From assembly GCA_014879765.1 (NCBI GenBank), contig JACSRL010000329.1:1-20885 (forward strand): DNA of 20,885 nt. Reading direction: 5' to 3'. A program made the position numbers and the translations under genes. The notes below the pieces were generated by a model that saw only the letters and a program-made list of their open reading frames with translations, was not told the origin of the DNA and ran no database searches. Below are positions 15,309-20,885 of this stretch, in pieces. This DNA comes from Anaerolinea sp. Its GTDB lineage: Bacteria > Chloroflexota > Anaerolineae > JAAEKA01. Position 1 is the first letter of the stretch; each line of letters begins with the position of its first letter.

Positions 15309-15563
15309 TTAGGCCTCGACATGCTCCAGGATAGCGTCCACGACCCAGCGCTTGCGGCGGCTCGTCGGCCGCGCCTCAGCGATGCGCACCACGTCGCCCA
15401 CAGTGCACTGATTGCTCTCGTCGTGAGCCATGAACTTGCGGTGGCTGCGAATCACCTTGCCATAGATTGGGTGGCGAGTTACCTGTTGGATCTCTACCAC
15501 GATCGATTTGTCCATCTTGTCGCTGGTGACGCGGCCGACCAGAACTTTTCGTTGCTCGCGCAT
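15309..15563 (-). CDS. rpsQ: 30S ribosomal protein S17
   Basis: An 84-residue S17, an early 16S-binding protein with an OB fold. It shows RKVLVGRVTSDKMDKSIVVEI, HPIYGKVIRSHRKFMAHDE and CTVGDVVRIAEARPTSRRKRW. The ATG is two bases past the rpmC stop, with GGAG about 11 bases upstream inside rpmC. The last gene of the S10 portion. Confidence 0.98.
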   Translation of the reverse strand: MREQRKVLVGRVTSDKMDKSIVVEIQQVTRHPIYGKVIRSHRKFMAHDESNQCTVGDVVRIAEARPTSRRKRWVVDAILEHVEA

Positions 15564-15565
15564 CG

Positions 15566-15781
15566 TTACTTCTTCTCCTGAGCCATCCAGGCGGTGAGCT
15601 CACGCTCGCGCAGGACGGTCTTCAATCGGGCGATCTCACGGCGCAACTCGCCCTTGCGCGCTGTATTCTTCAACTGGCCGGTGGCGCGCTGGAAACGCAG
15701 GTTGAACAGCTCTTCGTAGACCTCATCCAGGTGCTGGCCGATCTCGGCCGTCGTTAAGCTTCGAATCTCGTAGGCTTGCAT
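15566..15781 (-). CDS. rpmC: 50S ribosomal protein L29
   Basis: A 71-residue, mostly helical L29 at the peptide exit. It contains [33 protein letters not shown] and the usual [11 protein letters not shown] segment. The ATG at 15781 has GGAGAAGG six bases upstream, inside the end of rplP; an in-frame TTG two codons up is poorly placed. It begins two bases past the rplP stop. Confidence 0.97.
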   Translation of the reverse strand: MQAYEIRSLTTAEIGQHLDEVYEELFNLRFQRATGQLKNTARKGELRREIARLKTVLRERELTAWMAQEKK

Positions 15782-15783
15782 GA

Positions 15784-16206
15784 TCAACCTTCTCCCAGAG
15801 TCTCGCGCTTGACGAATTGGGTGCGAATGGGCAGCTTGAAGGCGGCACGTTCCATCGCCTCCTTGGCCACATCCTCACTCACGCCGGCGATCTCGAACAA
15901 CACGCGGCCCGGCCGGACGACGGCCACCCAGTGGTCCACCGCGCCCTTGCCGCTACCCATGCGGGTCTCGGCCGCCTTAGCGGTCACCGGTTTATCCGGA
16001 AAGACCTTGATCCACACTTTACCGCCGCGGCGCACATAGCGCACGATGGCGCGGCGGGCGGCCTCGATCTGGCGAGAGGTCATCCAGCAAGGCTCCAAAG
16101 CCTGCAAGCCATACTCGCCCTGGTTGACCGTGTTGCCGCGCTGGCTATAGCCGCGCATCCGGCCGCGGAATTGTTTGCGATATTTCGCGCGTTTTGGCAT
16201 CAACAT
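15784..16206 (-). CDS. rplP: 50S ribosomal protein L16
   Basis: A 140-residue L16, which sits near the A-site tRNA elbow. It begins [17 protein letters not shown], a classic opening, and contains [38 protein letters not shown] and [18 protein letters not shown]. The ATG at 16206 has GAGGAA about ten bases upstream. A 127-base spacer, long for this operon, separates it from rpsC. Confidence 0.98.
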   Translation of the reverse strand: MLMPKRAKYRKQFRGRMRGYSQRGNTVNQGEYGLQALEPCWMTSRQIEAARRAIVRYVRRGGKVWIKVFPDKPVTAKAAETRMGSGKGAVDHWVAVVRPGRVLFEIAGVSEDVAKEAMERAAFKLPIRTQFVKRETLGEG

Positions 16207-16228
16207 GGCACTACATTTCCTCTACTGC

Positions 16229-16247
16229 GGGCGAGGAGAGCTCGCCC
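16229..16247. repeat. Small hairpin in the rpsC-rplP spacer
   Basis: GGGCGAG pairs with CTCGCCC around GAGAG, followed on the plus strand by CTACG. The rest of the 16207-16333 spacer is GC-rich with more short inverted pieces, such as CCGGC-GTCT-GCCGG at about 16290-16303. No gene is seen in it. Confidence 0.6.
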
Positions 16248-16333
16248 CTACGTGGCTGGCGCTGGCACTGCCCGGCCCTGCCAGGACCGGCGTCTGCCGG
16301 ACCAGCGCCCGGCATGGCTGCCTTGGGCCGGCC

Positions 16334-17005
16334 TTAGCTGCCAGCCTGAACGGGCTGGGGCGTCGGGACGGTCTTGCCGGGCAAAACCTCGCCCTTGTAG
16401 ATCCACACCTTGATGCCGATGCGGCCGAAGGTGGTCAACGCCTCAGCGTGAGCATAGTCGATGTCGGCGCGCAACGTATGGCGCGGCACCTGGCCCTCGC
16501 GCTGCGTCTCCATGCGGGCCATTTCCGAGCCCGACAGGCGACCGGCCACGGTGATCATGATGCCCTCGGCGCCCTGGCGCATGGCGCGGGTGACCGCCTG
16601 CTTCATGGCGCGCTTGTGCGAGATGCGCTTCTCGATCTGCTCGGCGATGCTCTCGGCCACCAGATAGGCATCGGTCTCCGGCCGCGTGATCTCGGTCACA
16701 TCGACCTTGACCCGCTTGTTGGTGACTTCCTGCAAATGGGTGCGCAACTGGTTGACGTTGGCCCCTTTGCGGCCGATGATGATGCCAGGCTTGGCCGTGT
16801 GGATCCACACATGGACGTAATTGCGCTGACGCTCGATCTCGACATTGGCAATCGACGCTTTGGGCATCTCTTTGCGAATCATCTCACGGATCATGCGGTC
16901 TTCATCCAGCAGATCGGTGTAGCGTTTCTTGTCAGAATACCAGCGCGCACGCCAGTCTTTGATTACGCCTAAGCGAAAACCATAAGGATGTACTTTTCGA
17001 CCCAA
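16334..17005 (-). CDS. rpsC: 30S ribosomal protein S3
   Basis: A 223-residue S3. It opens [20 protein letters not shown]. The KH-type RNA-binding loop GRKG is at 78-81, and [20 protein letters not shown] belongs to the C-terminal domain at the mRNA entry. The start is TTG at 17005 with AGGAGG five bases upstream; no ATG lies nearby. It follows rplV by 96 bases. Confidence 0.98.
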   Translation of the reverse strand: MGRKVHPYGFRLGVIKDWRARWYSDKKRYTDLLDEDRMIREMIRKEMPKASIANVEIERQRNYVHVWIHTAKPGIIIGRKGANVNQLRTHLQEVTNKRVKVDVTEITRPETDAYLVAESIAEQIEKRISHKRAMKQAVTRAMRQGAEGIMITVAGRLSGSEMARMETQREGQVPRHTLRADIDYAHAEALTTFGRIGIKVWIYKGEVLPGKTVPTPQPVQAGS

Positions 17006-17101
17006 GGTGTCCTCCTAGTCAGGAAAAGACTTCTCGTCACATCAGACGCGGCCCCGACAGAGCCATGGCCCTGCCATGCCAGCGCACGATGCCATTCTCA
17101 C

Positions 17102-17455
17102 CTACAAGCGTTCCTCGAGCACCACCGTGATGTGGGATGAGCGCTTGAGGATCGGCTTGAAGCGGCCGCGGGCGCCAAAGCGACGCCATTTGCGCAGCGG
17201 GCCCTCGTCGGCGTAGATCTCGCTGATCCACATGTCCTCGCGCTCCAGACCCTCGTTCTGCTCCGCGTTGGCCAGGGCCGAGGCGACGACCTTGAAAACC
17301 TCGCGCGCGGCCGACTGGGGCATGAAGCTCAGATTGGTCAGAGCATCCTCGGCCCGCATGCCGCGCACCTGGTTCACCACCAGGCGCACCTTCTGCGCCG
17401 AGATGCCGACATGCTTGCGCTGCGCTTGCACCTGTGTCAGATTCTCTGTAGTCAT
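17102..17455 (-). CDS. rplV: 50S ribosomal protein L22
   Basis: A 117-residue L22 that lines the peptide exit tunnel. It contains KHVGISAQKVRLVVNQVRG, ALANAEQNEGLEREDMWISE and PRGRFKPI-like ARGRFKPILKRSSHITVVL at the end. The ATG at 17455 gives a normal start (MTTENLTQVQAQ). A TTG at 17485 inside the neighbouring palindrome would add ten residues and looks less likely. Confidence 0.97.
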   Translation of the reverse strand: MTTENLTQVQAQRKHVGISAQKVRLVVNQVRGMRAEDALTNLSFMPQSAAREVFKVVASALANAEQNEGLEREDMWISEIYADEGPLRKWRRFGARGRFKPILKRSSHITVVLEERL

Positions 17456-17470
17456 AGTCTGTTCTCTGGT

Positions 17471-17507
17471 CTGCCAGGCTGTCAATCCTTCGCAGGACTG
17501 CCAGTCC
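17471..17507. repeat. Compound palindrome, copy 3 (rpsS-rplV spacer)
   Basis: Two units, AGGCTGTCAATCCT (17477-17490) and AGGACTGCCAGTCC (17494-17507), lie three bases apart. The second is a perfect palindrome around a single base. The first is an imperfect copy in inverted relation. Same design as the element at 2645. Confidence 0.65.
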
Positions 17508-17512
17508 GATGG

Positions 17513-17794
17513 TTAACGCCGCTTGGCCCGCTTCTCCTTGGAGATATGGCCCCGGAAGAAGCGTGTCGGAGCGAACTCGCCCAGCTTGTGTCCAACCATG
17601 TTCTCAGAGACATAGACAGGCACATGCCGACGGCCGTCATGCACCGCAATGGTGTGACCCACCATCTGGGGGAAGACTGTCGAAGCGCGCGACCAGGTCT
17701 TGAGGATGCGCTTCTCGCCGGTGCGGTTCATGTTTTCGATTTTCTTCAGCAGCTTCGGGTCAATGAATGGCCCTTTTTTGACCGATCTCGACAT
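17513..17794 (-). CDS. rpsS: 30S ribosomal protein S19
   Basis: A 93-residue S19 of the small-subunit head. It begins [20 protein letters not shown] and has [25 protein letters not shown] and [18 protein letters not shown]. The ATG at 17794 is preceded by GAGG seven bases upstream. The in-frame extension to 17839 is a run-through into the palindromic spacer. Confidence 0.98.
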   Translation of the reverse strand: MSRSVKKGPFIDPKLLKKIENMNRTGEKRILKTWSRASTVFPQMVGHTIAVHDGRRHVPVYVSENMVGHKLGEFAPTRFFRGHISKEKRAKRR

Positions 17795-17827
17795 CTGTAA
17801 ACCTCGTAGCTTGTGTGGGCGGCGCTC

Positions 17828-17864
17828 CAGGGCTGACAATCCCGCGCAGGGCTTGTCGCTCCTG
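17828..17864. repeat. Compound palindrome, copy 4 (rplB-rpsS spacer)
   Basis: AGGGCTGACAATCCC at 17829-17843 and AGGGCTTGTCGCTCCT just after form imperfect inverted units around a CGCGC centre. It is the most diverged of the five elements and is included because its position and layout match the others. Confidence 0.5.
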
Positions 17865-17872
17865 GCGTGCTC

Positions 17873-18715
17873 TTACCGGCGGCGGCGGCGCGGGCTGCGG
17901 CGGCGCACGATGTATTTGTCCGTCGCCTTGTTGCGGCGGGTCTTGTAGCCCAGGGTCGGCTTGCCCCAAGGAGTTTTGGGGCCAGGCATACCGATGGGGG
18001 ACCGGCCTTCGCCGCCACCGTGGGGGTGAGACGAGGGGTCCATGGCCACACCGCGCACCTCAGGCCGCCGACCCATCCAACGTTTGCGCCCAGCCTTGCC
18101 AAGCGTGATGTTGCTGTGGTCGGTGTTGCCCACCTGGCCGATCGTCGCCAGGCAGTTGATGTTCACCTTGCGCATCTCGCCGCTGGGCAGGCGCAGGGTG
18201 GCATAGTCGCCCTCGCGGGCCATCAACTGGGCCGCTGTGCCAGCCGCGCGGGCCATCTGGCCGCCGCGGCCCGGCTGGAGCTCGATGTTGTGTACCACGG
18301 TGCCCAGGGGGATGCGGTACAGCGGCAGCGCGTTGCCCACGCGAATGTCGGCGTTGACGCCCGACTGCACCGAGTCGCCCACGCTCAGGCCCAACGGAGC
18401 CAGGATATAGCGCTTGGCGCCGTCGGCATAGACCAGCAGAGCGATGCGGGCGGAGCGGTTCGGATCGTATTCGATCGAAGCCACGCGCGCCGGCACGTCA
18501 TGCTTGTCGCGTTTGAAGTCGATGATGCGGTAAAGCCGCTTGTGGCCGCCGCCGCGATGGCGTACGGTGATCTTGCCGCGATTGTTGCGGCCCGACTGGC
18601 GCGCCAGCGGCTCCACCAGCGAGCGCTCTGGCCGGCTCTTGGTGAGGTCATCGAAAGTCAGCACACTCATACCGCGACGGCCAGGCGACGTAGGCTTGAA
18701 AACCCGAATACCCAT
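17873..18715 (-). CDS. rplB: 50S ribosomal protein L2
   Basis: A 280-residue L2, needed for peptidyl-transferase activity and subunit joining. The signature [17 protein letters not shown] appears in the C-terminal part, with SS where many species have VD before the conserved HPHGGGEG. The N-terminus has [14 protein letters not shown] and [21 protein letters not shown]. It ends in a poly-basic tail. The ATG has GGAG six bases upstream. It follows rplW by 29 bases. Confidence 0.98.
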   Translation of the reverse strand: MGIRVFKPTSPGRRGMSVLTFDDLTKSRPERSLVEPLARQSGRNNRGKITVRHRGGGHKRLYRIIDFKRDKHDVPARVASIEYDPNRSARIALLVYADGAKRYILAPLGLSVGDSVQSGVNADIRVGNALPLYRIPLGTVVHNIELQPGRGGQMARAAGTAAQLMAREGDYATLRLPSGEMRKVNINCLATIGQVGNTDHSNITLGKAGRKRWMGRRPEVRGVAMDPSSHPHGGGEGRSPIGMPGPKTPWGKPTLGYKTRRNKATDKYIVRRRSPRRRRR

Positions 18716-18744
18716 GTGTATCTCCTCGTTCCGTGCTGAAGCGC

Positions 18745-19035
18745 CTAGACGCCCTCAACCCAGCTGATGCTATCGCCCTTGGCCAGCGTCACGATGGCCT
18801 TTTTCCAGGCCGACTTTTTGATGACGACGCGACGGCCGCGGCGACCGATGCGCGCCGGCATGTTGATGATGCGAACCTTCTCCACAGAAACGTCAAAGCT
18901 GGCCTCGACGGCATCCTTGACCTGGAGCTTGTTGGCCCGGCGATCAACCTCGAACGCGAACTGATTGTTCTCGTCCGCCTGAATGTTGGTTTTTTCCGTC
19001 ATCAAGGGACGGCGTAGAACTTCTCGTACGTGCAT
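18745..19035 (-). CDS. rplW: 50S ribosomal protein L23
   Basis: A 96-residue L23, the docking site for trigger factor and SRP at the tunnel exit. It begins [16 protein letters not shown], then [22 protein letters not shown], and ends in [21 protein letters not shown]. The ATG has AGGAG nine bases upstream. It lies 18 bases after rplD. Confidence 0.97.
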   Translation of the reverse strand: MHVREVLRRPLMTEKTNIQADENNQFAFEVDRRANKLQVKDAVEASFDVSVEKVRIINMPARIGRRGRRVVIKKSAWKKAIVTLAKGDSISWVEGV

Positions 19036-19053
19036 GATCCAAATCTCCTACGC

Positions 19054-19674
19054 TTATCCCAGGATCCGCTCGATCTCGCTGATCGCATCGGTGGTCACCA
19101 CCAGCGTCCGGTAGCCCAGCAGATCGCGCATGTTCAGGTAGCCGGCCTGCAAGGCCTTGACATCGGGCAGATTGCGCGCCGACAGCTCCACGTTGGCGTT
19201 GCGCTGCGGCAGCAAGATCAAGGCGCTCTGCTCGGCCTTGAGGTTGCGCAGCACCATCACCATCTCCTTGGTCTTGGGCTGCGCCAACGCCAGGTCCTGA
19301 ACCACGATCAACTGCGCGTTGCCAGCCTTGGCCGAAAGGGCCGAGCGCATGGCCACGCGGCGCATCTTGCGCGGCATCTTCTGCTCGTAGGAGCGCGGCG
19401 TGGGGCCAAAGACAACGCCGCCGCCGCGCCAATGGGGCGCACGCGTGCTGCCCTGGCGGGCGCGGCCGGTGCCCTTCTGGCGCCACGGCTTGCGGCCACC
19501 GCCGGCCACCTCACCACGCGTCTTGACCTTGTGGGTGCCGCGGCGGGCGTTGGCCAGTTGCCGCACCAATGCCTGGTGCATGACTGTCTTGTTGATGGGG
19601 GCTGCGAAGATATCGTCGCGCAGCTCGATCTCGCCGACTTTATCTCCGGCCATGTTATGAACTGGTACTAGCAT
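19054..19674 (-). CDS. rplD: 50S ribosomal protein L4
   Basis: A 206-residue L4 with the long loop that reaches the tunnel wall (ANARRGTHKVKTRGEVAGGG..PWRQKGTGRARQGS at about 42-80). In many bacteria L4 also represses the S10 operon. The ATG at 19674 has AGGGG about nine bases upstream; a GTG two codons earlier, touching the rplC stop, is too close to that site. It starts six bases past rplC. Confidence 0.97.
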   Translation of the reverse strand: MLVPVHNMAGDKVGEIELRDDIFAAPINKTVMHQALVRQLANARRGTHKVKTRGEVAGGGRKPWRQKGTGRARQGSTRAPHWRGGGVVFGPTPRSYEQKMPRKMRRVAMRSALSAKAGNAQLIVVQDLALAQPKTKEMVMVLRNLKAEQSALILLPQRNANVELSARNLPDVKALQAGYLNMRDLLGYRTLVVTTDAISEIERILG

Positions 19675-19680
19675 CTTCAC

Positions 19681-20316
19681 TTACCCCTGTTTTCTCGCCT
19701 CGCGCACGATGACCAATCCGCCCTTGGGGCCAGGAATGGCGCCACGCACCACGAGCATGTTGCGCTCAGCATCGACGCGCACCACGGTCAAACTCTGCAC
19801 CGTGACGCGCTTGTTGCCCATATGTCCAGGGCCTCGGCGACCTTTGAAGGTGCGGCCGGGGGTGGTGCCGGCGCCGGCGGCGCCGGGGGCGCGCACACGA
19901 TCGGATGCGCCGTGGGTCTTTGGCTGGCGATTGAAGTGATGGCGTCGCACGCCACCCTGAAAGCCGCGGCCCTTGGAGGTGCCGGTCACATCGACCAACT
20001 CGCCTGAGGCGAAAACGTCGGCGTTCAGCTTTTGCCCGACCTCGAAGCCCCCCAGATCTTCTGCTTTGACAGGGAACTCCCGCAAGTAGCGCAACGCTGG
20101 AATGTTGTTGCGCTTGAGGTGCTGCAGTTCGCCCTTGGCCAGCCGTTTGGGCTTGGTCTCGCCAAAGCCCACCTGGATGGCGTTATAGCCGTCCACGCTC
20201 TCGCTCTTTTTCTGCGTGACGTAGCACGGCCCTACTTCGATCACCGTAGCCGGCACGACCACGCCTTCGTTGAAGACCTGGGTCATGCCGATTTTTCGGC
20301 CCAGCAAACCTCTCAT
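19681..20316 (-). CDS. rplC: 50S ribosomal protein L3
   Basis: A 211-residue L3, an early assembly protein whose loop reaches the peptidyl-transferase centre. It begins MRGLLGRKIGMTQVFNEG. The GGVRRHHFNRQPKTHGASDR region with TPGRTFKGRRGPGHMGN is the conserved core. The ATG at 20316 has AAGGA nine bases upstream; an ATG at 20325 directly touches that site. A spacer of about 113 bases to rpsJ shows no gene. Confidence 0.97.
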   Translation of the reverse strand: MRGLLGRKIGMTQVFNEGVVVPATVIEVGPCYVTQKKSESVDGYNAIQVGFGETKPKRLAKGELQHLKRNNIPALRYLREFPVKAEDLGGFEVGQKLNADVFASGELVDVTGTSKGRGFQGGVRRHHFNRQPKTHGASDRVRAPGAAGAGTTPGRTFKGRRGPGHMGNKRVTVQSLTVVRVDAERNMLVVRGAIPGPKGGLVIVREARKQG

Positions 20317-20429
20317 GGTTTTCATTCCTTACTGGGGACTGCAGACTCTGGGCGAGTCTCATCATCCCACACGGCTCAGATGCACCGTTGCGGGCAGCCA
20401 TCTTGCTGCACGCTACTGGCGTCTTGCCG

Positions 20430-20738
20430 TTACAGCTTAATTTCGATATCTACGCCGGCCGGCAGATGCAGACGCATCAGGCTGTCGATGGTCTTGCTGC
20501 TCGGCTCAAGGATGTCGATCAATCGTTTATGCGTGCGAATCTCGAACTGCTCGCGCGAATCCTTGTCGATGAAGGTGCTGCGCATGACGGTGAACTTCTC
20601 GGTGCGCGTGGGCAACGGCACGGGGCCGATCACGGTTGCACCCGTGCGCTCGGCCGCGTCCACGATCTGGCGCACGGAGTTGTCCAGGACCCGATGGTCG
20701 TAGGCCTTAAGCTTGATGCGAAGCGGCTTTTTTGCCAT
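20430..20738 (-). CDS. rpsJ: 30S ribosomal protein S10
   Basis: A 102-residue S10, the usual length. It contains [41 protein letters not shown] and [13 protein letters not shown]10 is also the NusE transcription antitermination partner of NusB. The ATG has AGGA six bases upstream. It follows tuf by 71 bases, an order common in bacteria. Confidence 0.98.
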   Translation of the reverse strand: MAKKPLRIKLKAYDHRVLDNSVRQIVDAAERTGATVIGPVPLPTRTEKFTVMRSTFIDKDSREQFEIRTHKRLIDILEPSSKTIDSLMRLHLPAGVDIEIKL

Positions 20739-20762
20739 GGTTTTTCCTGCAATTATCCTGAG

Positions 20763-20797
20763 AAGGATGCCATCCTTTCAGAAAGGATGGCATCCTT
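20763..20797. repeat. Compound palindrome, copy 5 (tuf-rpsJ spacer)
   Basis: Arms of 17 bases (20763-20779 and 20781-20797) are perfect inverted copies around a single A. Each arm contains AAGGATG-C-CATCCTT, itself a perfect palindrome, so four AAGGATG words lie in 35 bases. It could fold as one long hairpin or as two small ones. There is no T-run on the minus strand, so it is not a standard terminator for tuf. Confidence 0.9.
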
Positions 20798-20809
20798 GCT
20801 GTCTTAGTC

Positions 20810-20885
<76 letters not shown>

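Noticed and set aside
20763..20797. Terminator for tuf
   Set aside because: The stem is strong, but no T-run follows on the minus strand. The nested palindrome and similar elements elsewhere fit a repeat better.

Overview
This window is almost entirely one long ribosomal-protein gene cluster on the minus strand, from a GC-rich bacterium. Reading in the direction of transcription (right to left) it runs: end of tuf, rpsJ, rplC, rplD, rplW, rplB, rpsS, rplV, rpsC, rplP, rpmC, rpsQ (S10 operon); rplN, rplX, rplE, rpsZ (zinc-type S14), rpsH, rplF, rplR, rpsE, rpmD, rplO, secY, adk, map, rpmJ (spc operon); rpsM, rpsK, rpsD, rpoA, rplQ (alpha operon); then truA, rplM, rpsI and a MogA/MoaB-type gene. 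The left 1.8 kb holds two plus-strand genes, a Nudix hydrolase and a lipoprotein with a duplicated domain. These converge on the minus-strand cluster and are separated from it by a strong bidirectional terminator.

The organism is most likely a member of the Chloroflexota, possibly Anaerolineae or Caldilineae-like. This is inferred from the gene order, the zinc-ribbon forms of S4, S14, L24 and L36, the high GC content and the style of the intergenic repeats. No tree or database search could be run, so the phylum is moderately supported and the class is a guess.

The core genes supply both ribosomal subunits, the RNA polymerase alpha subunit, the SecY translocon channel, adenylate kinase, methionine aminopeptidase and the TruA tRNA pseudouridine synthase. 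Most genes lie 2 to 100 bases apart with clear Shine-Dalgarno sequences. adk/map, rplN/rplX and rpsE/rpmD overlap, which suggests translational coupling. Several genes start with TTG (rpsC, rpsZ, rpsD, rpoA) or GTG (rplM, rplF). infA, which often sits between map and rpmJ, is absent: only about 70 bases separate those two genes.

I see no new defence, mobile or biosynthetic system. The coding content is ordinary. The unexplained content is in the spacers: a family of compound palindromes at five places inside the operon, two copies of a roughly 72-base dispersed repeat, a repeat pair around the left-hand genes, and a strong hairpin between rpsD and rpoA. The odd protein features are a polyglutamine start on S5, an acidic tail on RpoA, and a truA gene with no ordinary start codon where the family begins.
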